Assembly (NCBI GenBank): GCA_902786265.1
Contig: CADACE010000023.1
Span: forward strand, 1 to 64,000
Source: an uncultured Chloroflexota bacterium
Lineage (GTDB): Bacteria; Chloroflexota; Anaerolineae; Anaerolineales; Anaerolineaceae
DNA: 64,000 nucleotides
Direction of reading: 5' to 3'
Part shown: piece after piece, positions 17,985-28,170 of the stretch
How positions within the stretch are numbered: position 1 is the stretch's first letter
Layout: each line of letters opens with the position of its first letter
The notes under the pieces: model-generated
Told to the model about the DNA's origin: nothing
Seen by the model: the letters and a program-made list of their open reading frames with translations, nothing else
Database searches by the model: none
Position numbers and translations under genes: made by a program

Positions 17985-17989
17985 TTTGT

Positions 17990-20900
17990 TTACCCTTTTG
18001 CTGCATGGATTTTCCCATCAATTTCGATCAATAACCCCTTCTTAGTCAGATCATCATAAGCATGATCAAAACATTTTCTTATTTTGGGACCTGTTCGATC
18101 GAAGCCGAATGATTTCCGTGTAATTTCAAATAATTCTTCTTTAGTTATTCCAATGGATTTTTCTGTAATGGTCAACATGGCCAACTTTATTTCTCCCGGA
18201 TATATTTCTTCAATTTCTCTTCTTTCGCCATCATTTCCAGGAATACGAACATTTTCAAGTTTCCAATTTGGCATATATATAAAATCATTTTCTCTAATAA
18301 ACCGTCTAGTAATTATCGATGGTCTTAGATAATCTTCAACTTTCTGCTTTGAAAATAGTTTTCCCGTTATTTCATTGATACGACTGATTATTTTATTTAT
18401 ATGAATCGGTTGTTCAATACTAATGATTAATGAAACCAATGTTATATCATCAGGATTTGAAGAATGGTAAGATGTTTTTTTGTAAGGAATAAAACCGAAT
18501 TCTGCGGTTTTAGCCTGAGGTTTTTCTAGCTCGACTGTTTCCACTAGTGAACCGATTTCTTTTTCCAACCTAGAGTTCTTTTTTTCTCTTTCTTTTTCAA
18601 GAGCATCATATTCAAGAATCGATTTTTCAAGAAAAGAACACAATCTATCTATTTCCTTATCTGGATTTTTATTCCATTCAGTGGACCAGATTCGGATTAA
18701 ATTCCACCCCATTCTTGTCAGCACGTTATTACATAAATGATCACGATCATGTGCTGTTTCTGATGAATAATACATTGGGCCATCACATTCGATTCCCGCA
18801 ACAAAAACATCTTTATCTGGATGTTTAACTGCTATATTTATTCGATAGTTTGAATAGCCAACGTCTTGTTCGACGGAATATCCTTTATTAATTATTTTTT
18901 TTGCTATAACATCTGCAAATTCATCAGAAGTAATTGAGTTATTTCTATATCCCTGACGTTCTGGATTCATAGCGTATTCCATATATCTTCGCAATAATCT
19001 GACACCCTGGGATATTGTTCGAGATAAATCGATATCATCAGGCATTATCGAAGACACAAGTTTAATATTATATTTTGCCCTGGTTACAGCAACATTTAAT
19101 CTTCTTTCTCCGCCAGAATTTGCCAAAGGGCCAAATCTCATGGTCATGGGTTTCCCATTTTTCTTTTGTTCCTCAGTTTTCCCATAACCAACACTAAAAA
19201 TTATTGTATCCCTTTCGTCTCCCTGTACACTTTCCAGATTCTTTACGAAAAAGCTTTCTTCTTTTTCCGGATCGAAAAAATCTTGGTATCCGGGGTTTTC
19301 AATAATAAAGGTGTTGATTGCTTCTGAAATAGTTTGCTGTTGAGATTCGCTGAAAGCAATAATGCCTAATGATCTCTCCGGGTGATTTAATATATGTTCT
19401 TTAACAAGCTCAACACATTTTTTCGCTTCACCAAGATTCCGCCTTTTTGCCCCACTTTCATAATAACCATCTTCAACGTATATGAATTCCAATCCACATT
19501 CATTTCTACTCTCATTGTTGGTCGGAAAAGTATGCAGCTCATTTTTATAGATATTCCTGTTTGAGAAAGCAATTAATCGCTCATCCCGGCTCCTATAATG
19601 CCATAATAGAGTGTTTGTTGGAAGAGATCCCGAAGCAGCTTCCAAAATAGAGGCTGATAAGTCCTCGTCGTAGTAATCATCTGAATCCAAATCGTTATCA
19701 GCAGTACTTGTACTTTTCATAAAAAAGTTTGTCGGAGGAAGTTGATTCATGTCTCCAGCGATAATTGCTTGTTTCCCTCTACAAATTGCACCAATCGCAT
19801 CCTGAGGAAAAATTTGCGATGCTTCGTCAAAGATAACAAGGTCAAAATTACTGAATGTTTCATTATTCAGAAAATATGCTACAGAAAGAGGTGACATCAT
19901 CATGCAAGGCTTTAAAGCAAGAAGTACATTTGGGATTTCTGAGAATAATTTTCGCAATGGTTTAATTCTCGCTTTTTTCATCAGCTCCTTTTTTAGGGTA
20001 GCTGCTTCACCAACGGAAAAATTTTTATCTGGAAAATTGCGGATTATTTTTTCTCTTATTCGCTTTTGAGCAATACCTAATTGCATATCATCCAAATAAC
20101 AAAAATCATTAATATTTTGTTCATGCTCAGTCCTATGAAACATTCTGAGTTCTTGATGTCTTGTTATGACATCATTAATCCATCCTTGATAGAAGGCATT
20201 CAGAAAATACTTTTCAACATCTTTAGGGGAAACTCCTTCCGTTTCAATTGTTCTAGTAAAGTCTGATAACCCATTATTGTCACAATTGTTTCTTGCAACG
20301 GAATAATTTCGCCAATATTCAAGGGCATCAAAATTATCAGAACATAGTTCATATTTTTCCGAAAGATCTTGAATATGCATCTTCATAAAATTCAGTTTGG
20401 GAAAATAAGCGTTAAATGTAATTATTTTGTTTTTTATTATTGGTAAGACATCGTTTATTTCAGCGACTGAATCTTTAATTGAGTTTCTTAAACCATTATC
20501 AGAACTGATAGACTTGCAATATTCAATTGATTTCGTGTTACATAACGGATCAGAAATTACAGATTGAATAGCCAAGAGAATTATGCTAATAGAATTCCAA
20601 TCAGTTTCCAAACCTTTGGAATATGGTTCAAATTGCTTATAACTACTATTCTCTGTTATCTCGTTTCTTATATTTCTCGTTTTATATGCATAATCCGCCC
20701 AGAATAGAATATTAGATAAAATACTTTTATCTTTTACCGTCGGATATATAACTTTCAACTGATTTTCTAAGCGTAAACAATCAGATTGCACTTTCAGTAA
20801 CCCGGGAAGAATTATTGTTGAAACGGAAGCAACTCTAACATCAATATAACTTTCAAGCAAATTCTGAACTTTTGCAAAAACAGATACAGAGTTATATTCC

Positions 20901-23500
20901 AGTAATAACTTCCTAATATCATGCAAATTGGAAATCTCTGTTGTATAGGATTTTTTGTTTGTTATTAGATTTAGTATCTTTTCTGGAACAGTTCCGCCAC
21001 TAAATAATGCCAAAAAATTGGATGCGGAAACAATATTCTGTTGAATCTTTACACAATCCTGCTCTGTATAATTAAACGAAGAACCAAATATCGTCCTGTA
21101 ATGCTCCAGATTTGAATCAAACCACATTTGTTCATCTTCTAGATCTATAACATCTGCAAGTAAAAGAATTATTTCTTCATCTGATACTTTTCTTTGCTTA
21201 TCAATCAAACAATTTTGGATAAAAGCTACATCATTGCGATATGATTGTTTAAAGATTTTGGTGAAGCCTTTATATTCGTTTTTAAATCGCTGATAGATTG
21301 ATTTCACACTAATTTTCAATATTTCTGAAGTAAAGTTATAAGAAACCGTCTTTTTTTTCTGATTCAAGAGTTCGAGATGTTTATTTATTTCGCTTAAATT
21401 ATTGAGGATCTGACTATGATTACTCTTGGAATACCATATGGGATTATCAGGTAACTCTGATAAAACTGCATCTATAACGTGTCCCATCCAAAATAAGTTA
21501 TTACTGGTATCTTCGCACTCAATGCCCAGTGTTATTTTGGCTTGAGTAAATGAGTGCAATAATAATTGCACTTTTTCAAGATGATTATTTACTATTTCAA
21601 GAACAGTCTTACGGTGTTTCAGAAGATCTGATTCATCGAATCGTGAACAATAATTTGTTTTTTTCAGATTTTGCAGACAATCCCGAACTTCAGATAACCA
21701 TGATGGAATATCTATTTTTTCTATTTCTGCATTAAAAATGTTATCAACCGTTTCCTGCTGCTGCCGATAATTGCCAAGTGTCTTTTCTTCCCTCTCAGCA
21801 AATTTTATTAGATCGCCGATTTTCCTTTTATCAAACCAGGTGGGGTTTGCATTTTCTATCTTTATCGCATTACCTAAAAAATTGATGATTTGGCAGATAT
21901 TTTCAAAGGATTTTTCTTTTTGAAAACCTGTATTCTGATAATAACTGTTGATTTTTGATTCCAGAATTGTTAGATCATTATCCAATCCTCCGATAAAAGA
22001 ATTGAAATAACTTTTTTGTTCCTGTTCATAATGCTCAACAACAGCTCCATACCATGGATTATTATCAATCTTTCCCGGAAGATTATCTAAGGCTTTTTGA
22101 TATGCCCTTATGAGTGACCGTAATTTGGAAAAATCGGTTGAAGAAATATTGCCAATGTTATTGAAATGAATTTGTTTTATTGGATAATCTATATATTCTG
22201 CAAGTTTCCCGTATACAGAATATACAGTTTCACCAAATGGCTCTACTATTGTATTGACTGTCGTAGCGTATTGATTCAAACTCGACTTCAATCGATCTAA
22301 CTCATCAAGTTTATAAAAAGCATCACTTTTAACTTGTTCTTTAATTAGATCCCAATTTCTTCCAATACTCTCTAATATTTCTTTTTTATTTGCTTTGTAG
22401 TTGTGTAGCGGTAGGCAAAAATCGGCAAGGTTTACTTCTGATAATCGTTTAAGTACAACCTCAAGGGCAGCCAATTTTTCAGATACAAATAATACTTTTT
22501 TCCCATCCCATAATGCTTCTGCAATAATATTTGCGATGGTTTGGCTTTTTCCGGTTCCAGGAGGCCCTTGAAGTACAAAACTGTGTCCTTGTTTTGATAA
22601 CTGAATTGCTTTTTGTTGGCTGGAATCCGAATTAAGAACACAATGGAATTCTTTTGATTCAATAGCATCAAGATCAACACTTGCATTTATGTTTTGTTCT
22701 GTTATTCCGCTGATATCTCCGCATATAGTTCTCAAAACTGGATGTGTGACAATTCTTTCACGGTTTTTTTCTAAATCCTCATACATGCTGATTTTAAGAA
22801 ATGAAAGCAATCCTAAGCTACATTCTTCAATTACTTCCCAGTTGTTTTCTAGAGCCATCTTTTTGATGATTTCCAGATACGATGAAAGAGAAGACTTATC
22901 TTTTAATTCAAAAGGCGGAAGCTGAATGTTATCTCTGGTCTTAAATAAATATGAAAGCGTTGGATTTACTTCGATATCATCTTCAGTTTTCTTCAATTTA
23001 TAAGGCGATGACAGGTTGTCCTGAATCAATGTCACCGGCATTAACACCAATGGCGATGTCAAATTTTCTTTATCTTCTTTTGAGTACCATTTGATAAAAC
23101 CAAAAGAAAGATATAGTATATTGATACCTTGCTCTTCTAAAGCCAGACGTGACTTTGCACGTAAATTTTTAACTGTCCTTTGATAGTTGAGATATGTTTC
23201 ATCTGTTTTTATGTCTCCCAATTGTACAGGAAGTTCATATGAAAGAGCTTCTAACAGGGATATCATTGAATAAACCTGAACATCAGTGTCTTTGTCTACT
23301 GGCCGTTTAAATGTTAGCAGTTTGTTTTGATTTGCGAGATTGTCAAATAAAGTATAAATATTCGGCTCAAGAATTTTCAATGTGCTCGATTTAGTTTTGC
23401 GAAAATTGATCATTCTGTTTCGCTTACTTAAATCAAGCAACGATGCCTTCCAGACATCAATTTTATCTTCTATTGGCCTATTTGTATTATTGTTTTCCAT
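17990..23500 (-). CDS. giant DUF4011/COG1112-type superfamily 1 helicase with Vsr-like nuclease and DUF3320
   Basis: The 1836-aa protein is built as follows. A DUF4011-type N-terminus covers about residues 10-290. The Walker A motif G-P-P-G-T-G-K-S is near residue 312, then a roughly 850-residue helical or coiled insertion. Walker B-type F-D-E-A-S is near 1227, with motif VI V-T-R-A-K near 1470. An MTES_1575/Vsr-fold nuclease segment (G-I-E-C-D-G-P-M-Y, then H-D-R-D, about 1535-1620) and a DUF3320-like C-terminus (about 1680-1830) complete it. It should unwind and cut nucleic acid. Helicases of this family occur in defence loci. Its AT content is visibly above that of the flanking restriction and rpoB genes. 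Confidence 0.85.
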   Translation of the reverse strand: MENNNTNRPIEDKIDVWKASLLDLSKRNRMINFRKTKSSTLKILEPNIYTLFDNLANQNKLLTFKRPVDKDTDVQVYSMISLLEALSYELPVQLGDIKTDETYLNYQRTVKNLRAKSRLALEEQGINILYLSFGFIKWYSKEDKENLTSPLVLMPVTLIQDNLSSPYKLKKTEDDIEVNPTLSYLFKTRDNIQLPPFELKDKSSLSSYLEIIKKMALENNWEVIEECSLGLLSFLKISMYEDLEKNRERIVTHPVLRTICGDISGITEQNINASVDLDAIESKEFHCVLNSDSSQQKAIQLSKQGHSFVLQGPPGTGKSQTIANIIAEALWDGKKVLFVSEKLAALEVVLKRLSEVNLADFCLPLHNYKANKKEILESIGRNWDLIKEQVKSDAFYKLDELDRLKSSLNQYATTVNTIVEPFGETVYSVYGKLAEYIDYPIKQIHFNNIGNISSTDFSKLRSLIRAYQKALDNLPGKIDNNPWYGAVVEHYEQEQKSYFNSFIGGLDNDLTILESKINSYYQNTGFQKEKSFENICQIINFLGNAIKIENANPTWFDKRKIGDLIKFAEREEKTLGNYRQQQETVDNIFNAEIEKIDIPSWLSEVRDCLQNLKKTNYCSRFDESDLLKHRKTVLEIVNNHLEKVQLLLHSFTQAKITLGIECEDTSNNLFWMGHVIDAVLSELPDNPIWYSKSNHSQILNNLSEINKHLELLNQKKKTVSYNFTSEILKISVKSIYQRFKNEYKGFTKIFKQSYRNDVAFIQNCLIDKQRKVSDEEIILLLADVIDLEDEQMWFDSNLEHYRTIFGSSFNYTEQDCVKIQQNIVSASNFLALFSGGTVPEKILNLITNKKSYTTEISNLHDIRKLLLEYNSVSVFAKVQNLLESYIDVRVASVSTIILPGLLKVQSDCLRLENQLKVIYPTVKDKSILSNILFWADYAYKTRNIRNEITENSSYKQFEPYSKGLETDWNSISIILLAIQSVISDPLCNTKSIEYCKSISSDNGLRNSIKDSVAEINDVLPIIKNKIITFNAYFPKLNFMKMHIQDLSEKYELCSDNFDALEYWRNYSVARNNCDNNGLSDFTRTIETEGVSPKDVEKYFLNAFYQGWINDVITRHQELRMFHRTEHEQNINDFCYLDDMQLGIAQKRIREKIIRNFPDKNFSVGEAATLKKELMKKARIKPLRKLFSEIPNVLLALKPCMMMSPLSVAYFLNNETFSNFDLVIFDEASQIFPQDAIGAICRGKQAIIAGDMNQLPPTNFFMKSTSTADNDLDSDDYYDEDLSASILEAASGSLPTNTLLWHYRSRDERLIAFSNRNIYKNELHTFPTNNESRNECGLEFIYVEDGYYESGAKRRNLGEAKKCVELVKEHILNHPERSLGIIAFSESQQQTISEAINTFIIENPGYQDFFDPEKEESFFVKNLESVQGDERDTIIFSVGYGKTEEQKKNGKPMTMRFGPLANSGGERRLNVAVTRAKYNIKLVSSIMPDDIDLSRTISQGVRLLRRYMEYAMNPERQGYRNNSITSDEFADVIAKKIINKGYSVEQDVGYSNYRINIAVKHPDKDVFVAGIECDGPMYYSSETAHDRDHLCNNVLTRMGWNLIRIWSTEWNKNPDKEIDRLCSFLEKSILEYDALEKEREKKNSRLEKEIGSLVETVELEKPQAKTAEFGFIPYKKTSYHSSNPDDITLVSLIISIEQPIHINKIISRINEITGKLFSKQKVEDYLRPSIITRRFIRENDFIYMPNWKLENVRIPGNDGERREIEEIYPGEIKLAMLTITEKSIGITKEELFEITRKSFGFDRTGPKIRKCFDHAYDDLTKKGLLIEIDGKIHAAKG

Positions 23501-23516
23501 TTTATATGGACCTTAC

Positions 23517-23948
23517 TTAGTTAAAACAAAAAAGAATATCCAATCGTTGGATAATTTCAAACAAATCTGACCACCCAAAATTTGGAATTGAATAAAGGTA
23601 ACGAAAAGAAGTATTCATTAGTTGTTCCAGATTTGTGATGTTCCCAATAAAGAGAATATTCAAGACCTTATTAGAGAAAATCCTTTTTCCAATAAGCGGA
23701 AGTCGTAAATCTGTTTTTATACGTTGTATCTCAGTAAAAATCTTTTCATTACTTATTCTGTCTTGTAATTCAGCATCAGAATTATTTAATATGTCTGATA
23801 CATTATGATAACCGGCAGATTTCAATTCTTCGTATTCTATGTCAGTAAAGCCTAAAGAGGAAAGATCAATTATGTTACCAATTACGGCAGAATCGTTATA
23901 CTTATCCGACATCAACTTGCTTTCAGGTGCCTGATAATTGTATTCCAT
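23517..23948 (-). CDS. small protein with two RpoA-CTD-like helix-hairpin-helix domains
   Basis: The 143-aa protein has two segments (about residues 28-70 and 90-140) that resemble the helix-hairpin-helix domain of the RNA polymerase alpha C-terminus: L-x-x-L-G-F-T-x-x-x-x-x-x-L-K-S-A-G-Y then V-S-D-I-L, and a second N-F-G-W-S-x-L-F-E-I-I. Such domains bind DNA or protein. ATG 23948 has AAGAGGAG upstream, and the helicase gene follows 16 bp after its stop, so it is probably the helicase's adaptor. The match is by pattern, not by search. Confidence 0.55.
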   Translation of the reverse strand: MEYNYQAPESKLMSDKYNDSAVIGNIIDLSSLGFTDIEYEELKSAGYHNVSDILNNSDAELQDRISNEKIFTEIQRIKTDLRLPLIGKRIFSNKVLNILFIGNITNLEQLMNTSFRYLYSIPNFGWSDLFEIIQRLDILFCFN

Positions 23949-24080
23949 CGAATATCTCCTCTTAAAACAGGTTAAAATAATATAGAAGGTAAGTAAACGA
24001 TTTACAAACCTTTTATCGATAAAATTTTATCATGATTGTAGAGAATCCGGGTAAAACATCCGCATGGTTATTTGTTTGTT

Positions 24081-25571
24081 ATGGTAGAGACATCAGAAAA
24101 TCAATCCACTTATCATATTAAGAAAAACAGCAAATATTCCTCTATAAGTGGATTATTGAATCATATTCCTTCATCTGTAAGTAATCTAATGATTATTGTG
24201 GAATGTGATATCATTCAGCCCGTGTCAATAAATCTCAGAGAAAGACAACCGCAATTACAGACGCTTACGATTACATCCTCGACCTCCGGCCCAATTATCA
24301 TTGATTTTCAAAACGCTTCTCTTTATGCGGCTGGAGTGTATATCACAATTAGTGAAAATGTGGTGTTAAAAAATTGCTTTTTGTATGCAGGTTGTTGCTC
24401 AGTAAATGGAGAAAAGCAGTACATAACGAATGGTGGAATCACAATAAACGGTTCTGCTGATTATGTCTTCTGCAGTGGATTTGCATCTGGGATTGGAAGC
24501 ATTTCAGCGATTAATAATTCTAAAGTAATAATAAACGGTCATGCGAACTTCTTGTTTGGGGGCGGTTTCGCAGTCTCGGGTGGTATGGTCCAAGTTACGG
24601 ATTCTTCGGAGATCTATATTTCCAACACAGGGGAAATTATAAAGGAAATTCATAATGGTTCATATCTAGTAGGTAATAGTCAGTCAACCATTATTCAAAT
24701 AAAAACGATAAATGAAGGGCATATATGCGGGAATGTTTTTCCAGACAGTTTTTCTGTAGATAATAACAGCAAATCAGATATACAGTCTTCTGAACTCTTT
24801 CTGCAAGGGATAATCGACGGCAGCATATGTGAATCACATAATGCCATCAATAAAATCGAATCTTTGAAAATTGATGTTTCAGAAAAGGATCTATTCAAAG
24901 TTGATCGAAACCTCCATGTTTTTCTACCTCAAAAAGAAGAACCACATAAAGAAGACAATCCGCTGGAGACACTTCCTATATCCACACAGAAGCCTAAATC
25001 GTATTTAAAAGTTCTATATATTTCCGGCGTAATAATTCTTATTATTGTTTTGGGATGGTTGTTTATTACAAATGGTACTGGTAAAAATTTGAGTCATCAA
25101 AAGCCAACTAACACTAAAGAAATTGTCAAGTACACGCCTTCTGTCACGCAAACGACTGACGATAAATGGTTTACGCTGGATAAGAATGTACCTTCTTCGA
25201 CTCCTAAAATAACACCGACTATTGAAATTAAGGAGACTTTACCTACAATTTATCCTACAAATACAACCGCCCTATTAATTGAACCAATAGTAGCAACATC
25301 AACAACCGCTCCAACCAAAATTCCTACAGGTACACCTATTCCAACAGAAACTGCGTCCAACATTGGAATCATTTATGTCGAAGGACAAATTGGATCTGTT
25401 TTCTATTTCGAACCAGATATAAATGGAGCTGTAAGAAGAACAATACGGAATGACGAAGAAGTCGAGATCCTTTCTGGGCCTATTCTCCAACACAATTCGT
25501 ATTGGTATAAGGTCAAAGATTCAAACGGATTGGAGGGTTGGATACTCGCTAGTGCAATCCAACTGAAATAA
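24081..25571 (+). CDS. membrane-anchored protein: beta-solenoid-like N-domain, one TM, Thr/Pro stalk, SH3 domain
   Basis: The 496-aa protein has no signal peptide. Residues 1-300 are rich in short beta repeats with Gly/Asn turns, suggesting a right-handed beta-helix-like fold. One hydrophobic helix lies at about 315-335, then a Thr/Pro-rich linker (about 345-425). A bacterial SH3-type domain ends it (about 430-496), with the G-W-I-L-A-S signature. N-in/C-out topology would put the solenoid in the cytosol and the SH3 domain at the cell wall. It is the only plus-strand gene inside the kinase-helicase block and is divergent from the 23517 gene. ATG 24081 has no clear ribosome site; a TTG at 24072 is an alternative. 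Confidence 0.65.
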   Translation: MVETSENQSTYHIKKNSKYSSISGLLNHIPSSVSNLMIIVECDIIQPVSINLRERQPQLQTLTITSSTSGPIIIDFQNASLYAAGVYITISENVVLKNCFLYAGCCSVNGEKQYITNGGITINGSADYVFCSGFASGIGSISAINNSKVIINGHANFLFGGGFAVSGGMVQVTDSSEIYISNTGEIIKEIHNGSYLVGNSQSTIIQIKTINEGHICGNVFPDSFSVDNNSKSDIQSSELFLQGIIDGSICESHNAINKIESLKIDVSEKDLFKVDRNLHVFLPQKEEPHKEDNPLETLPISTQKPKSYLKVLYISGVIILIIVLGWLFITNGTGKNLSHQKPTNTKEIVKYTPSVTQTTDDKWFTLDKNVPSSTPKITPTIEIKETLPTIYPTNTTALLIEPIVATSTTAPTKIPTGTPIPTETASNIGIIYVEGQIGSVFYFEPDINGAVRRTIRNDEEVEILSGPILQHNSYWYKVKDSNGLEGWILASAIQLK

Positions 25572-25606
25572 AAAAGACAGCATTTGCAAGAAAATACTGT
25601 CTTTTT
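25571..25606. terminator. bidirectional terminator between convergent genes
   Basis: AAAAAGACAG (25571-25580) pairs perfectly with CTGTCTTTTT (25597-25606) around a 16-nt loop, giving T-runs on both strands. It separates the SH3 protein gene (ends 25571) from the AAA+ gene (ends 25628). Confidence 0.85.
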
Positions 25607-25627
25607 CCATTCGTCTTCGTAATTCTG

Positions 25628-27508
25628 TTATTTGTTTATTGAACATTCAAGTTCTGGTAACATTTGATCAGTATGAATATTTTCTATTCGGATTTTTGCC
25701 TCGCTGAACAATTCATGTTCAAATAAGAAACGAGCCAATGGATTAATAAACAGACTTTCCACTACATTACCAATACCGCGGCCACCATTAGAGAGATTCC
25801 CTAATGCTTTTTCTTCCAATATCTGATATGCAGCATCCGATACTTCTATGGTAATATGTTTCTCAGATTCCAAATTGGAAACAATTTTCTTTATTTGAGC
25901 ACGCAATATCGTTTTTGCAATTTCCGGACGTATAAAATCGAATACAATAATGTTTTCTCCAATACGGTTTAGTATTTCAGGCCTTCCAAGTTCAAGCTTG
26001 AAATAATCTTCTATCGACTGCCGTACTTTGAAAGAAATCTCCTCATAATTCATGGTCTGATTTACATTTTCTTCTCGTACACCTTCCTGATTTCTTTTGT
26101 AGATACCAAGATTGCTTGTAAAAATAATAATCGTTTCGGAAAAGTAAACCGTATTTCCTTGCCCATCTGTCATTCGGCCGTCTTCCAGAATTTGAAGAAA
26201 TTTATCGAGGATAGATGGATGTGCTTTTTCAATTTCATCAAATAAAAGAATTGAAAAAGGATTTTTCTTAACTGCATTTGTAAGTTGACCTCCAGCTTCA
26301 TAACCTACATATCCTGGAGGGGCACCTAATAATTTCTGGTCACTATGACTCTGCCCGTATTCACTCATATCAAATCTGATACAGGCGCTTTCATCGCCAA
26401 ACAACATTTCGGCCAGTGTCTTCGCAGTTTCAGTTTTTCCAGTGCCTGTTGGTCCGGCAAAAAACAGAACGCCTTTTGGCCGCCCTTGTGATGATCCTTG
26501 TAAACCGGACAAACCGGTAATTGCTCTTTTTATTACATCCAAGGTTCTGGATACTGCCAGATCCTGACCTTTAACACGCCGCTGAAAAATCATTTCGCCG
26601 TTTTTTATGTCTTCAAAATTCAGTTTGTTCCATGGATTTTCTTTTATACCGTATTTATATAGATCAACCACATTACATAATTCATGAATATGGTATTTTT
26701 CGTTTTTGCATAATCGGCGAAGCCCATTTAATTCGGTAAAACTAAATCCTTCAGTTAACGCGATAAAACGATCCTGGATCTTTTCGAGTTCATTTGGATG
26801 ATCGTTATAAAATGCTTGATCCTCTCTAAAAATCTCGGAGGAAAAAAATAATGGGAAATTTTTGCCTTTGACCAGCTTTTCTCGTTCCTCTTTTGCCGGA
26901 TAGTTAAGAGTGATTGATTTTACATTAGGATTCTGTAAATAAAACCAAGTCGGAATATCATTTATTTTATTAACTATAAGCACTAATATATTCTTTATTC
27001 TTTCGGAACTGTTTTCCCTTTGGGCATCTTTGGCTTCAAGAGAAGCCTGTAATAAAACCGTAAAACTGTCAACTTCATTTTGCTGTAAATTATCTGGGGA
27101 AACAATGTATCGTGAAGCGAAGTTCATAATGACAACTGTTGCTTCCTGGGTCTGAGCTAGTGCACGGCGAACAATTGTAGGGGCTGTAGATGAATTTCCT
27201 TTAAATTTAGAATCAATTACATCATCTTTTACATCGGTATTTGTCAATTTCGCAAATGATTGGAGATAGCCTTTTTCACAATTATTGTAAAAACCGCGCA
27301 GGCTATCGAAAAATACAATATTCTTGTATCCTTTTCTCTTATAAAAATAATGAATGTAATACGTTAATGGAAGAATTGATCCTGCTACTTCGCTCCCATC
27401 CTCAGGATACTGGTATGAATCCAAAACATTGCCTTCGAGAATAATCAGAGGTTTAATTCTGGAAAATATCTCTAATTCTTTATGCCACTTTGGAATGAAT
27501 TCTTTCAT
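25628..27508 (-). CDS. ClpB/ClpA-type AAA+ ATPase with degenerate N-terminal AAA-like half
   Basis: The 626-aa protein has a complete ClpA/B-like second AAA+ module: Walker A G-P-T-G-T-G-K-T (352-359), the pore-loop region G-A-P-P-G-Y-V-G-Y (about 395-403), Walker B F-D-E-I-E-K-A-H (423-430) and a C-terminal small domain. The N-terminal 280 residues have a strand order like an AAA+ domain but no Walker A, so they may be an inactive module for partner binding. There is no Clp N-domain or M-domain. It may remodel proteins or complexes of the kinase-helicase system. The FHA gene lies 43 bp upstream in the same direction. Confidence 0.85.
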   Translation of the reverse strand: MKEFIPKWHKELEIFSRIKPLIILEGNVLDSYQYPEDGSEVAGSILPLTYYIHYFYKRKGYKNIVFFDSLRGFYNNCEKGYLQSFAKLTNTDVKDDVIDSKFKGNSSTAPTIVRRALAQTQEATVVIMNFASRYIVSPDNLQQNEVDSFTVLLQASLEAKDAQRENSSERIKNILVLIVNKINDIPTWFYLQNPNVKSITLNYPAKEEREKLVKGKNFPLFFSSEIFREDQAFYNDHPNELEKIQDRFIALTEGFSFTELNGLRRLCKNEKYHIHELCNVVDLYKYGIKENPWNKLNFEDIKNGEMIFQRRVKGQDLAVSRTLDVIKRAITGLSGLQGSSQGRPKGVLFFAGPTGTGKTETAKTLAEMLFGDESACIRFDMSEYGQSHSDQKLLGAPPGYVGYEAGGQLTNAVKKNPFSILLFDEIEKAHPSILDKFLQILEDGRMTDGQGNTVYFSETIIIFTSNLGIYKRNQEGVREENVNQTMNYEEISFKVRQSIEDYFKLELGRPEILNRIGENIIVFDFIRPEIAKTILRAQIKKIVSNLESEKHITIEVSDAAYQILEEKALGNLSNGGRGIGNVVESLFINPLARFLFEHELFSEAKIRIENIHTDQMLPELECSINK

Positions 27509-27551
27509 ATAAACCGTCCAATTTCAATAAATCCGGAGCATGCCTACACCG

Positions 27552-28139
27552 TTATTCTATTTTTACACTAAAATAGGCTGCTTTCTTTTGAGGCTCGCCA
27601 TTTACGATTATCCCACCCAGCGCGATTTCATCCCCATTGGACAGAATCGTTCGGCCGATTATTTTTTTACTATTTAAAAAAGTTGAATTTGTCGAATTCA
27701 AGTCCTCAATAAAATAGCCTTCTCCTTCAGAAAACAAGCGGCAATGGGAATTGCTGACATACGTCTTCTCAAAGAGATACTCACTCAAACCATTGCTTCT
27801 TCCGATTACAAAATTGCCTTTATTCATCATATATAGTTCATTTCCGTCTGTATCGAATAGTCTGATAGACTTTTCTTCAGAAACGGTAATTCTTTCGGGT
27901 TCCGGTGAAATATCTGAAATATCCTCTCCACAGGCTTCGCATTTTCGTGCATTTGGAGGATTTGTGGCGCCGCAATCACAATACTTTACCAGTTTACGAA
28001 CTGGTTCCGAAATGGGATTGTTTTCCGTTCCCTCATCGGTAATCCCGACCTGAAAAAGTTCTTCTCCACAATTGCTGCATTCCATCAGAGATGGATCATT
28101 TTTTTCTCCGCAGCTTGGACAAATTTTATATTTTCCCAT
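27552..28139 (-). CDS. double zinc-ribbon plus FHA-domain protein
   Basis: The 195-aa protein has two short zinc ribbons (Cys7, 10, 21 and 24; then C-D-C near 54-56 and Cys67 and 70). A C-terminal FHA domain (about residues 105-190) carries the phosphothreonine-reading residues G-R-S (113-115), S-N-S-H (129-132) and a later asparagine. FHA domains bind phosphothreonine peptides, so a partnership with the Ser/Thr kinase at 16326 is likely. I chose ATG 28139 because AGGAG lies 5 nt before it; the frame is open further upstream into hsdR. Confidence 0.82.
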   Translation of the reverse strand: MGKYKICPSCGEKNDPSLMECSNCGEELFQVGITDEGTENNPISEPVRKLVKYCDCGATNPPNARKCEACGEDISDISPEPERITVSEEKSIRLFDTDGNELYMMNKGNFVIGRSNGLSEYLFEKTYVSNSHCRLFSEGEGYFIEDLNSTNSTFLNSKKIIGRTILSNGDEIALGGIIVNGEPQKKAAYFSVKIE

Positions 28140-28170
28140 CATATCTCCTAAACAACAGAATATATGAATC

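Noticed and set aside
16326..23500. Direct assignment of the kinase-helicase pair to Mokosh
   Set aside because: No PLD-type nuclease was seen and the accompanying genes differ, so only a resemblance is stated.
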